Assembly: GCA_030789695.1 (NCBI GenBank)
Contig: CM061142.1
Coordinates: 568,407,281 to 568,471,280, forward strand
DNA length: 64,000 nt
Direction of reading: 5' to 3'
DNA from: Scilla litardierei
Lineage: Eukaryota; Streptophyta; Magnoliopsida; Asparagales; Asparagaceae
In this document: piece by piece, positions 36,551 through 47,210 of the stretch
Position numbering within the stretch: the first letter of the stretch is position 1
Layout of the letters: each line of letters opens with the position of its first letter
Program-made: the position numbers and the translations under genes
The notes under the pieces: model-generated
Databases searched by the model: none
What the model was told of the DNA's origin: nothing
The model's input: the letters and a program-made list of their open reading frames with translations, nothing else

Positions 36551-37679
36551 ATGCGATAACCTCATCCACCGCTCCATTCTCCACAGCGGTCATCAGAAAA
36601 GCCGGCCTCCTCGGTGGAACAGCCTGTCGAAAAGCCTGCCCCTGAAGGACAAGAGGTGCTCCACGACCGGCAGGAACTGGCACTCTCTGCTGCAACGGCT
36701 GTGCTGCAACAGGTGCCCTCCGCAGCAGATTCTCATGCCGACAATCCCTCGCGACATGAGAAGCATCACCACAAACCAAACACTGGCCCAGAAACTTCCT
36801 ACACTGATCCTTGACGTGGCCAGGCTTGCCACAGAAATGGGAAGTCTTCAGAATAGGCCCTCCTGGCCTCTTGAACTGTACCGGATGATTAGGCTTGAAA
36901 CCAGGCCTAACCACCACCCTGGCCTGCTCCATAGGCCTCTTCCCCGCACCAGAAACATGTCCTCTCCTCTGACTCAGGTTCAGCTCCTGCCTCTTCACAG
37001 AGACCAGAACCTTCTGATAAGAGTCCAGATCAGAGGAAGACACAAAACTCTGAAGCTCCAAAGCAAGTCCCTGCAGGAACCTCTGAGCCCTCTCATCAGC
37101 ATCCTGCACCATCTTTGGTGCGAACCGACTCAGCCTCGTGAACTCTTGGTGGTACTGGTCCACCGTCAAGCTCCCTTGCTTCAGATCAATGAAGCGCTGC
37201 AGCATCTCCTTCTTGGCAGCCTTCGGAAAGAACTCCTCATCAAACCTGGACTTAAAGGTAGCCCAAGCTATCGGCTCCACCAACATCTTCTCTTCTGCAT
37301 CCCACCAGTTCCGAGCATTATCCTTGAGTTGCCTCTTCGCCAAATCAACCCATCCAGCTGGGGTGATCTTGGCCATCTTCAAGTTATCCTCAATATTCCG
37401 AATCCACTCATCGGCAGCCAGAGGACCCTCAGACCCATCAAAATATGTGGGACCCAGCTCCCGAAATTGCTTCGCTCCCGGCTCGGAGCGAGGGGCCTCC
37501 GGAGTCGCCCGAGGAGCTCGACCAGCCGGAGCATTCTGGACTTGCAGGAGCACGCCTTGCTGCACCTGCATCATCTGAAGCATCATCCGCATCATCTCCC
37601 CATTGGTGGGTTCCCGCTCAGGCTCCTCGTCATGAGGGGGCGCACCACCACCACCACGGGTGATTCGCCTTCCTGCCAT
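36551..37679 (-). CDS. gag: Gypsy-C gag (capsid-nucleocapsid), open
   Basis: Gag forms the particle and binds element RNA. MAGRRITRGGGG starts directly after the leader-intron acceptor. Capsid-like segments are EGPLAADEWIRN (about residue 85) and KQGSLTVDQYHQEFTRL (about 170). Two zinc knuckles follow at about 290-320 (HFCGKPGH...C, with the leading Cys replaced by Ser; then CLVCGDASHVARDC, regular). A basic, Gln/Pro-rich tail leads to DEVIA at the intron border. Exon length 1,129 nt (376 codons plus one base) confirms the phase-1 junction. Unspliced product is 404 residues. No stop or frameshift seen; the lost Cys may weaken RNA binding. Confidence 0.9.
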
Positions 37680-39237
37680 CTAATGACACAGAAAACGAAA
37701 CAATTAGACTCATAGCTTATGACTCAGACGTCGAACTTAGTTTATTGGACATTCTAATATTATTATCGTCAGTCCGATAATCGCAGTTACAGATGGAACC
37801 TGCATGGGCCACCAACAAAACCTGTCACGCCCCGCTTCCCTAAAATGGAGGCGAGACGTGAAATGGTCCGCACGAGAGTGGAGCTGTGAAGCCCTAAACC
37901 CGATAAGCGTCAATAAAACATAAGCAGGTCCCTGTAACCACAAACGGAACAACAATAATAACACAAGGAGAGACAGAAATAAAATCTCATATCTCATAAT
38001 TTGTCCAACATGAAAATTAAGTTCAACATCCAGAAAAGCCACCAGGCTAAAAGAAAGAGTCTAAAGGCCCAGAACAAGGCCAACAAAAGGAACAACATAG
38101 CCAAGTATAGGTGCTACGCACCGACAACAAAACATCAGTCTAAACAAAAGGGAAAGCTCAACGAAGACACTAAGACTGGTCTCCAGTGTCCACGTACTCC
38201 TCGCCAAACACACGCTCGGGCTCGGCGTCAGCAAACACCTCGTCCTCAACAATGTACTCAGGCTCAGGGTCTAACATGTGTCACCCAAAAGAGTAAATGG
38301 GCACATGTCAGCAAGTCTAAAAGACTTGGGCAAGGAAACTGAAAGTAAGGCAAACTAACAACCTGGCAGTTTTAGTATGCATGACATGGCAGTTATAACA
38401 TGAGTAGACCAGCAAGACATAGGGAAACAATAGGTACAAGAGAACAATTTATCAGGACAAGACAAGAGTAGCCAAGCTACTAACAATCTCAATCTTTTCA
38501 CTAGTCACGTTTCACGTAGTTTGTAGATGTTTACACCTTACAGCTGAAATGTTGGACATTCACACTGATTGGCCGCTTAACACTACCCCAGAACCCAGAG
38601 TTTACGCCTTACCACTGCAGTTGCTGATCGGGCAGACTCCCAGTTGATTGGCCGCTTAACTCTTACCCCCAATACCCACACATAGACGAGCCAGGGTCCC
38701 TGTACACGAGCTCAGTAAATGAGCCAGGGTTGCCCCGCACAAGAGCTCGTTTCCAGGATCACAACCAGGAGCGTATTCCATTTGGCATAGGGGTGTACCT
38801 AGCCTCAATCATTGCACAAGATGTAGTGGAGCTACGCAATCACGGAAACACTTAAAGAATGCAATGACATGACAATTAGTTTGCGTACCGTTAATGGAAA
38901 TTAAACATGACATGGTAGTTGTGCAACATGATAAATGTCGGATCTAGCTTCATTGTCAAGCTAGTTCCTAAATTTGCGCCTAGGCGAGTATCATTTCATC
39001 GCCTAGTCTCTTTTACGCCTACAACAAGCAAATGGCCTAAGACATGGCCCAAAACCCTAAGTGGCAAGTTTCACTTGCCTAGCACCAAGGATTACGATGA
39101 ATGAGGGTTCGTCCCACGGACGCTAATCTACGGGGAAGTCGCTGTTATGGAGAAACAATCATCAAAACAACATTCATTTCATTAGGGTTTCACAAAAACA
39201 CAACGGGTTATGAAAACATTAAGAGTTCTATTATTAC
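37680..39237 (-). other. Putative leader intron of Gypsy-C
   Basis: On the minus strand the donor GATACG/GTAATAATAG lies in the 5' LTR, about 300 bases after TATAAATA. The acceptor GTGTCATTAG abuts the gag ATG. Length 1,558 bp. It includes the LTR end and the conserved post-LTR block. Confidence 0.6.
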
Positions 39238-39536
39238 CGTATCAGAAGCGGAAGAATGATGCCGAGCAAGCACGGCAACAGAAGAAACGCTCCGGGGAAC
39301 CTAGGGTTCAGATCTGGAAAGGATGGGAAAAATCTGGAGAAATAGGTTTTGATGTGGATTTTTGGGGTTTGATGAAGGTTTGGGGAAGATGAGAGGTGGA
39401 ATGTGTTAAGTGAGGGTTTGGATGATGGAGGATGAGCTTGGGATGAAGGTTTGAGTGTTTGAGGAAGATGGGGGCTCAATGGGGGAGAAATTAGGTTTAG
39501 AGTTGAAGAAGAAGAAGAGAAAATGTTTGGGAGGGG

Positions 39537-39544
39537 TATTTATA
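39537..39544 (-). promoter_or_regulatory. TATA box, Gypsy-C 5' LTR
   Basis: TATAAATA on the minus strand, in CCCTATAAATACCCC. It stands between the repeat array upstream and the first-exon region downstream. Same site in the other LTR copy at 32256-32263. Confidence 0.75.
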
Positions 39545-39587
39545 GGGTTTGGTGGCGGCTAGGGCAAAACTAGGGTTTCCTGTACTG

Positions 39588-40007
39588 TTTAGTCGGTCAA
39601 AGAACAACTGTTGACCGACTAGTTTGAGAACTAGTCGGTCGGTTGACCAACTCAGACCGACTAAGAGTAAACAGTAGCTCCAGACGAAAACCTGAACTAA
39701 GAGTTAGTCGGTCAAAGAACAACTACTGACCGACTAGTTTGACATCTAGTCGGTCGATGAACGTTCTTAGACCGACTAAAAGTGTACAGTAACTGGTACC
39801 AAAAATAGTTAATGAGTTAGTCGGTTAAAGAAGCATTGCTGATCGACTAGTTTGCAACCTAGTCGGTCAACCAACGTTCTTAGACCGACTAACGATAAAC
39901 AGTAACTCCTGAACATTTTAACAAAGCCCACTAGGCGGTTCAAGACGGTTTTCCGACCGACTGGATCGTTATCTAGTCGGTCGGTGCCCCTTCTTACACC
40001 GGCTAAT
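39588..40007 (-). repeat. U3 tandem repeat array, Gypsy-C 5' LTR
   Basis: Counterpart of 32308-32727: four units of about 110 bp with opposed TAGTCGGTC/GACCGACTA words. It ends about 45 bases upstream of the TATA box. Confidence 0.88.
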
Positions 40008-40281
40008 GTGCACCAAAAGTTCCGAAATGGAGCGCGAAGCCCCGGGATCGATTCCTAAGACTCCTAGGCTTGATCTAACTATAAGATATGACCGATATGA
40101 AGCCCGTCACGAATGACTTACTCCAAATCGACGATTCTAAGGAAGAAGCTAAGAAAACACGACGAAACGATCGAAAATGAAAGCTACGGAGACAAAAACC
40201 ACACGTGAGGAGAAAATCCACCAAAACATATATATATAATATAATAAATCCAGATACAAGAAAACCAGTCGTTACATGGGC

Positions 40282-40554
40282 CTAGTCAGAAGGTGTGCTA
40301 TCACTGCAAAAAAGATGGTCATGTGAAGGAGCAGTGCAGGAGGTTACTGGGCCAGTGCTTACTTTGTGGCGATGCTACGCATACATTGAAGGATTGCTCG
40401 CGTGCTAATCAGCAGCAGAGAGCACCAGTAGCTGTAGGACGTGGACCGCCTCTTATATCTCAGAAGCAGGCTTTCCAGCAGGCAGCTCAGCCTAGGAAGC
40501 AAGCGTTCACGATAACTACGGTAGAGGCGGAGGCTGAGGACGGAGTTATTACAG
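40282..40554 (+). pseudogene. gag: Gypsy-B gag, 3' part with zinc knuckles
   Basis: Continues the gag frame after Gypsy-C: KVCYHCKKDGHVKEQC and CLLCGDATHTLKDC are two regular CCHC knuckles that bind element RNA. A Gln/Ala-rich tail ends DGVITG at the donor. No stop in this segment. Read through unspliced, it ends shortly afterwards at LADLAC and a TAG inside the intron. Confidence 0.93.
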
Positions 40555-40656
40555 GTAATCCTCAGACTAATCTTTACTTTTCATTAGCTGATCTTGCATG
40601 TTAGATTAGATCTTGCTTTGTTAGAATAGGTTTTGATTTGCTAGTTTGTTTGTTAG
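40555..40656 (+). other. Putative gag-pol intron, Gypsy-B (102 bp, phase 1)
   Basis: ACAG/GTAATCCTCA opens and TTTGTTTGTTAG/GAG closes it. Splicing gives GVITG-VILVCVF, matching Gypsy-D. The segment is very T-rich. Confidence 0.85.
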
Positions 40657-40874
40657 GAGTTATCCTTGTTTGTGTATTTCCTACTCGAGTTCTCTTCGAC
40701 TCCGGTGCATCTATGTGCATCTTATCTCGGAGTTTTGTGTACAAGCATTCTCTGTCGATTTTCCCTCTTTCCAAGAGTTGGGACATCATTATGGAGAATG
40801 GTGTAATCTCAGTGCACCTTGGTTGTCAATCTTGTCCCTTGGTTATCTATGGACACGAGCTATATGCCGATTTT
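40657..40874 (+). pseudogene. pol: Gypsy-B protease, 5' part
   Basis: An open frame with an intact aspartic protease motif [12 protein letters not shown], followed by the GHELYADF segment. It is cut by Copia-2; ATTTT occurs at 40870-40874 and again at 49713-49717. Confidence 0.93.
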
Positions 40875-43387
40875 TGTAGAGATATGATGCCCTCAAGTAT
40901 ATTTATCTCTGTGTGAATAGCACAAACGTCTTGTTCGAAATAACAGTAAGCTGTTTGGTAATGATTTATCTAAGTTATATAATAATGTAGTTAACATTAG
41001 ATATCAACTTAGGTAAAGTCCTGAGACTTTATGCAAGGTCAAACAAGTATCGAGATGAGTATCTCGATCATGGAGAAATGTTTGACAGTCTGTAGCATAA
41101 GTCTAAAAGGGTTCGTGGTCGTAGATGCTTCGAGACAAGGATATCGAAACATCGGATAGACCATTGTGTCTTAGTCTTCACCGTTAAGCGGTGGCGATGA
41201 TCTCATGATCGTTCGACTTGGCGAATTCGTAGACGAGACACAGGTGCTCATTAGAGAATGAGTTCACTGAACGATCCACAAGAGTTATCATATGGTCATA
41301 TTGACCAATCTGTCAATGATGACTCTGATTGATGATAGGCTAGTTGGTCTTTTGACTTGAGGTCATTTTGACAAACTTATGCGTGAACGGTGCCACTTAG
41401 ATCAACTGACCTAGCTTCGAGGCAAGGCCTGTCGAAAGGTCTTTTGATTGGGTGACACTTGAAGCGCATGAGGAGAGTAATGACCAAGAGAGGATTCGTC
41501 TCTCCCGGTCAATGGGAGTTAATGTCGTAGGGTTAGTTCGGTCTTTAGTAAAATCTCTGGCCAGAGTTTGTTGGAAGAAGTCCAACATTATTTGACTAAA
41601 GATCGATAGAAACTAACCGGAGTCAAGTTATTGGGGTTGACAGTTTGACCGTACCCTAGACTTGATCTACACGACATAGTTAAGACGAAGAGACTATAAC
41701 TGCGGAATTCATCACGGAAACAGTCAGGGTGGTCCCGACAATACTCATGTCAATGAGTCAACCACATAATGATGATTCCTGAAGCAGGGACGGTAACCAC
41801 TGCTTGTGGTCACTGCCGTATAGGGCTTCGAGCCCAACCTGTTGTAAGGGTCAGGCTGTAGAGTCTCACACAGAGTGCGACTTTCGTCTAGTAATAGGTA
41901 GAAATAAGTTAGGGAGAATAATTTGCATTTGATGCAAAGGAAGAGAAAATTGCATATTGATGCAAATGATATTTAAGCCTAGATAGGGGACTAAATTTGC
42001 ATATGATGCAAAATAGATTAAATGTGTTTTAAATGGTTTAAGACAATATTTAATAATAAGAAACGTAAGGAAAAGTTCACGGGTAAGACGGGAATGTCCC
42101 GGTCTAAACCCAGGTTCAAACCGCGTCGAAAACATAGTTCAAACAAGCCCAATAAGTCTATTTAAAGTGTTTAAATAGAAGCCCAAATAAAAACCCAAGC
42201 CCATCAGCCCCTTGGGCTGATTAAATCAAAAAGGGGGGGCAGGCCTGGCCCGCTGACGCATGCTGATGCAGACGTCAGCGGGGGCCCGCGTCAGACAGAC
42301 GCGGGCAAGAGAATTGCGGGCCCGCTTTCATGCGGGCCCGCCCCATTTGTTCACGCGACAAAAGCCGCACGCTGTTGCGTGCGGTGTGAATTTAATGGGT
42401 CTACATTTTGATGCGGGCCCGTCTCAATTTGCCGCTGGTGGGCCCAATGCGCCTAGGGTTACGAAACCTAGGCAGATTGTATTGACGACTTGTTTTAGTT
42501 GTGAAATGTGACATTGGGTTGATCTTTGGACACTCAATTGGAGAGTCAAACGGACTCAAATTGACGAACGGTTTTTTCCTATGCGTTCACCGTTGAACAC
42601 CCTTCAAATTGATAGGTCGTATCAATCATGAAGCTTAACTGTGAGGGAGTTAAAATTCACGGAAGTTTGCACTTTGTGAAGGGCAAACTAACTTGATTTT
42701 AATTAACCCAATTAATAGTCCCACATCGGATTTTGAGTGAAGGGGAGCAGTCAGCCGCCTATATAAACAGGGGTCTGCTCTCCTCCTCAAAACTCGTCCC
42801 AAGCTATAGATCTGAGCGGCTCTCGTAATTGTTGACGCACGCTCGGATCTAGGCTTAAATTAATATTTCTCTATCTCCCTAATATTTCTGCATTACTCTT
42901 GAGGGCTCTAGGAAAGCTGCAAAGGAGTTGGGATTCAGATCCAAAATCTAAGCGAAGGTTTCACTCACGTGAAACTTTCTTCTGCGCGTGGTTGGCTAGG
43001 CGGCACGAGGATTGCTCGCCTCGGGATGTGGAGCGGTTCGAGGAGGAGTTCGAGGAGTGGTTCGGGGAGCTGTTCGAGGAGCAGCTCGGCGTGGGACGGG
43101 AGCGGCTCGGAAGACGGTGCGGAATATCTCGCCTGCTCCAGGGTTGAGATTCCGGGTATGTGTTTATTAGCATTAGTTTAATTTAATCGCAGTAGGTTAG
43201 ATCCTTCTTGGGCTGGTCAGATCCATCTCAAGTCGGCATAGATCTTGGCTGAGGGTCTTGGACATTATGGCTAACTTAATTAGATTAACTTATTCTTCCG
43301 CTTGCATATTCTTTTTATGTCTATATTCCGTCCGACTTAGGACGGAAATAGAATTTTTGTGCCCCAAGGGTCATAGAAAACCCTTCA
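40875..43387 (+). repeat. Copia-2 5' LTR
   Basis: Runs from TGTAGAGATATG to AAAACCCTTCA. TATATAAA is at 42760. A GC-rich patch at about 42235-42440 has repeated GCGGGCCCGC palindromes. Frames overlapping the GC-rich or Ser/Arg-rich stretches are not taken as genes. Confidence 0.95.
42760..42767 (+). promoter_or_regulatory. TATA box of Copia-2 5' LTR
   Basis: TATATAAA in GCCGCCTATATAAACAGG, about 40 bases after GTCCCACATCGG. The 3' LTR repeats it at 49087. Confidence 0.78.
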
Positions 43388-43388
43388 G

Positions 43389-43400
43389 TGGTATCAGACC
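43389..43400 (+). other. Copia-2 primer-binding site
   Basis: TGGTATCAGACC matches the initiator-Met primer site except for one base near its end (GAGC to GACC), one base after the LTR. Confidence 0.9.
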
Positions 43401-45715
43401 CTGGTATACGTAACGATCTAGCCTGCGATTTTATTAAACCTTGAAATGCTTTTCAAAATACTTTACAAAATCTTTTATTAAGTTATGAGATAATTTAAAA
43501 TATTTCTATATGCCCTTTTAAAATATTTTAAATTTTATGCGATATTTTAAAGGTGATTTTAAAAGGATTTTTGTTTAAATAATTTATGTGATAAAATTTT
43601 AAACTTGAAAATTTTAAAATGGCGTTTTAAATTTATGTGATAAATTTAAAATTGATTTTAAGGCTTTAAAACTTTATGCAATAAGTTTAAAAATTATTTT
43701 AGATGTTTAAATATTTTATATGATAAAATTTTAAGCATGAAATTTTTTTAAAAATGATGTTTTTAAATTTATGAGATATTTTTAAAAACTGTTTTTAAAA
43801 GTTTAAAATTGTTTATGCGATAAACTTTAGTCTATTTAATTGTTAAATAGTTGTACACCTTTTATGCGATAAAATTAGTGTAAATTTTAATGGCTATGTC
43901 ATCTTATCACTTATATGATTACACAAGACAACCTTTTAGGTTAGCCATTAAGTAATGATTAAAATTTATTAATTGAATTTTAATGACATGCTATGTTTTA
44001 ATAAAACATTAACAATGCTTCAAGACCTAATTCCTGATTAGGGTAGTCCTTTTAATGATTTTTAATTCTAAATTGTTATAATTAATCTCATTAAAGGACT
44101 TCGCTTTTGGCGTTGGTTAATAAATTTATTAAAATCCTAATAACGATTAGGATAGCACGTGAACCTTATAGTTGATAAGGACTTAATAAAAGTTATTAAA
44201 CAAATCCTAAAATTTTGAATTTAAGGATGCAACTAGTTGATAGGATTAATTAGTTGTTAATAAAGCTGTTTAGTCTATGGCATGCATATAAAAATGACAA
44301 GCTCCATTCAATGGACCATGATCCAGTCAATGTGCTTGGCTAAGAGTTCTGGATCACCCTTTAAGGGATAGTGATCCTGGCTTAGTCAATTACCTTGCTG
44401 TGTTCCGCTGGACCGCAATGTCACGAATCATGATTGTATGACACCCTGGACGATATCTAAGTCAAATATGTTAATGATCTTTTTCAAGATTAGCCGTAGC
44501 CCTCCTTGTTTTAGGGGTTGGCAACTATAGGACCCGTGTTACAGTTGTTGAGCTACACTCAAGCTGTGACATGACAACCCTGTAGAAACCAACTCCTTAA
44601 ATACATAAGATATAGTCTAAGACCTGACCCAAACCGACGTGTCGTGAATACACCGAGCGGCGGGGCAAGTCAGGCTAGACACGAAAACAAGGGTCCGACT
44701 TGACTAGACATTGTGATTTAGATGAGCACACTCATGATCACAAATGGCTAGGGGTAAAAACCGATTAAGAGAGACATATCTGATATGATCGATGAATGGT
44801 CATCTTCCGATTACAGAGTCCTACAACTTGTTGGGCTACACTCAAGGTTGTTAGACTCAAGGTGATTGGACCTCTTACCCATTAATTTTATTTCGATTAA
44901 CTCGTTCGTTATTAAGCTTTGAAACGATCGTAAAAATAGTTGGAGGGTATAGATAGATAAAAGCCATTCTACCTATATTTAATATTGAACATATGCTAAA
45001 CTAGGGCAAGACTATGTTTACGAAAGGAATCAATATATAATATTTTAATGGAATAAGTTAACTGGTCAATTAGGTTGATTAATTGAATATCAAGTTAAAT
45101 TCTAATTGATAAAATTAAACTATATTCTCGTTGACAATTAAATGACCTTCTAAAGAACGGACTTAAGAAATATGATTTCATTAAGTTCAGGGTCCAACAA
45201 ATAAATTCACGCTACATGCCACTTGTCTCTATATGAGGCAGCTTGAACATATAGGATATTCGAAGTATGTTTCTCCCTACAACTTGTCGAGCTACCCTCA
45301 AGGTTGTATGGATAAACAATTTTGATCCGCAAAGTTCGAGAATTCGATCATACCGTTTGAGTCGAATACGAGTGCATGAGCGGTGCAAGTCTATGTATCC
45401 CAACCGGATCTTGAGACAAGCAACTTCTTGAGTTACACTCAAGATTGCAACTCTCAGGCGTTTGGATACATGAGATGCTTGCATATCTATTTATTTATGT
45501 TGGGCTATTTATATCTAAATGTGATTTAGAACAGGATGAAGGCACTCCGGAAAGTCAATTGAGAAATTTAGTTAATTTTATCATTAGTAAAGGCATAAGG
45601 AGGAGGAAATGAAAATGTGACATATTTTGATGTCACGATGTCATAATTATTGTTATACAAAAGGTTAACACATTTTGACGAATGTCGTCACATTACTTCT
45701 GAAGCAATGAGTAAT
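43401..45715 (+). other. Copia-2 5' internal region, non-coding
   Basis: Very AT-rich to about 44200, with repeated TTTATGCGATAAA-like words. It then aligns with Copia-1 1130-2640. Hairpins of form TTGAG-CTACA-CTCAA or variants lie at 44549, 44723, 44831, 45287 and 45428. No gag-like frame. Confidence 0.75.
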
Positions 45716-45769
45716 ATGTATAACGATAATATATATATTAAATGTTAATATATATAAATACACAAGATA

Positions 45770-47180
45770 GTAGCAAACTTGTATGGCAAAATAGACTAGG
45801 CCGTATCGAGAGACTAAGCTTTATAAGTAACATAAAGAGGGGTCTGACCTCTCGTATTATGAAGTCTGCGGACACTTGTGAGTCTTATTCTCTTAGATAT
45901 AATGGTCGAAACCCGTATGTAAGACAGTGGGAGAATGAGTTGTCGAACTCAGTCTCATACATACTGATGTACCCGAGTCTAGATTAACCAAAATAAGTTA
46001 TTCGTATATTTTATTAAGACACGTGTTCTTGATGAAACACAAGTCTGATAAAATTAAGAACGGAATGACTAAAGTATTTAAACTGATTCGATTAGATCGA
46101 ATGGTCAAATACTTAGCTACATAAAATCTTGCGTAATTAAAAGAAAATATGATTTTCTCTCAGGTCAAGTCTGTTAACACATCCGTGTGTTAAAAGTATG
46201 AATCACACTGAGTTAGACTTGGTGCGATCCATAGCAAGTGACTCTGAGATAAGTCCTCCCTCTGGGTTAAGTCCCAGATAGTAATGCCTAGGTTTTGATA
46301 ATGTTCTATGAGGACATTATCAATAAGATATTCATTAAATCAATCATTAGGAAGTTGTATAATTACTCGAATTTCGTGAGACGAAGAGTCGAGTTAAACA
46401 TCATAACTGATGATGACTTAGTCAACTTCTAGGATGAAAATTCGGAGTAGTAACTCCGATTTAAAATTTGATGCAATCAGAATAGGTCCGTGTGCGTAAA
46501 TAAATTTTGGAATTTAGTTTACGTGCCCAAGGAAAATGTTTCCTCACTTTTTATAAGTAAATCTTTAAGTTGAAAGATTGGTGCAGAAAGGAAAATAGTG
46601 AAGTGCAATCATGTTGGTCGAAAACAGTTTTCATCCTAATTCCTATAAAACGGATTATTATGAAACCGTTTTCACTCGCATATGTGTACAGATCTACTTG
46701 GACCAAGCTCGATGTAAACGCTCATGTTGACCATGAAAAATTTGAGCTTTCACTTATAAGTTCATTTTTCTAAATATGATTTAGACGAACCAACTTATAT
46801 GAATTAGCCAGAAAGTTTTCAAGGTCATTGGGAGCGTATAAATTACATGCGAGGCATCAAATGAATGGAACATATATTTTGACAAAGTAATCAAAAGTTT
46901 GATACTTTATCAGAAATAGATATGAGCCATATGAACTGACCATTAACAAATTTAAATGATTATAGTAAGGTACGATGAACTGGATAAGATCCAAGGAAAT
47001 AAAATATTATGGATTCCGACAGACCAAATGAATTATTTGAATGAGATTCAAATAGCTGGTCTAACATGAACATAGAAACACCTTAAGTCTATAGTGTAAA
47101 CAGTTTTAGCAGATCCACTCACGAAGGCTCTATCACATGAAGTTGGAAAAACTTATGTGTAAAAACGGTATAAGATACCG
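45770..47180 (+). pseudogene. Copia-2 pol remnants
   Basis: GAG-pre-integrase at about 45775-45930 (VWQNRLGRIERL, then DTCESYS). Integrase scraps at about 46020-46110 and 46190-46260. RT start at about 46660 (DYYETVF), with TYMN...ESFQ at 46795. The final piece is RNase H end LADPLTKALSHE at about 47105. Each island corresponds to one in Copia-1, and the RT catalytic box is missing in both. Stops and frameshifts are everywhere. Confidence 0.83.
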
Positions 47181-47200
47181 AGATAAATGGGCCTGAGTGC

Positions 47201-47210
47201 AAGTGGGAGA
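47201..47210 (+). other. Copia-2 polypurine tract
   Basis: AAGTGGGAGA directly precedes the 3' LTR, which begins with A instead of T (AGTAGAGATATG), apparently a point mutation. Confidence 0.85.

Larger units (their letters stand above)
30542..40276 (-). mobile_element. Gypsy-C: Tekay/Del-type chromovirus with putative introns, minus strand
   Basis: 9,735 bp with LTRs 30542-32997 (3') and 37823-40276 (5') and TSD TGGGC on both sides. It was inserted in the gag of Gypsy-B. Reading on the minus strand: LTR, leader, gag, 112-bp intron, PR-RT-RH-IN, 73-bp intron in IN, chromodomain, hairpin, PPT, LTR. Gag is open. Pol has one 1-nt deletion, two stops and a protease active-site change. The LTR copies differ at only a few percent of positions by eye. 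Confidence 0.96.
37823..40276 (-). repeat. Gypsy-C 5' LTR
   Basis: Almost identical to 30542-32997. On the minus strand: start at 40276, U3 repeats 40007-39588, TATAAATA 39544-39537, leader donor 39237, end at 37823. Confidence 0.95.
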
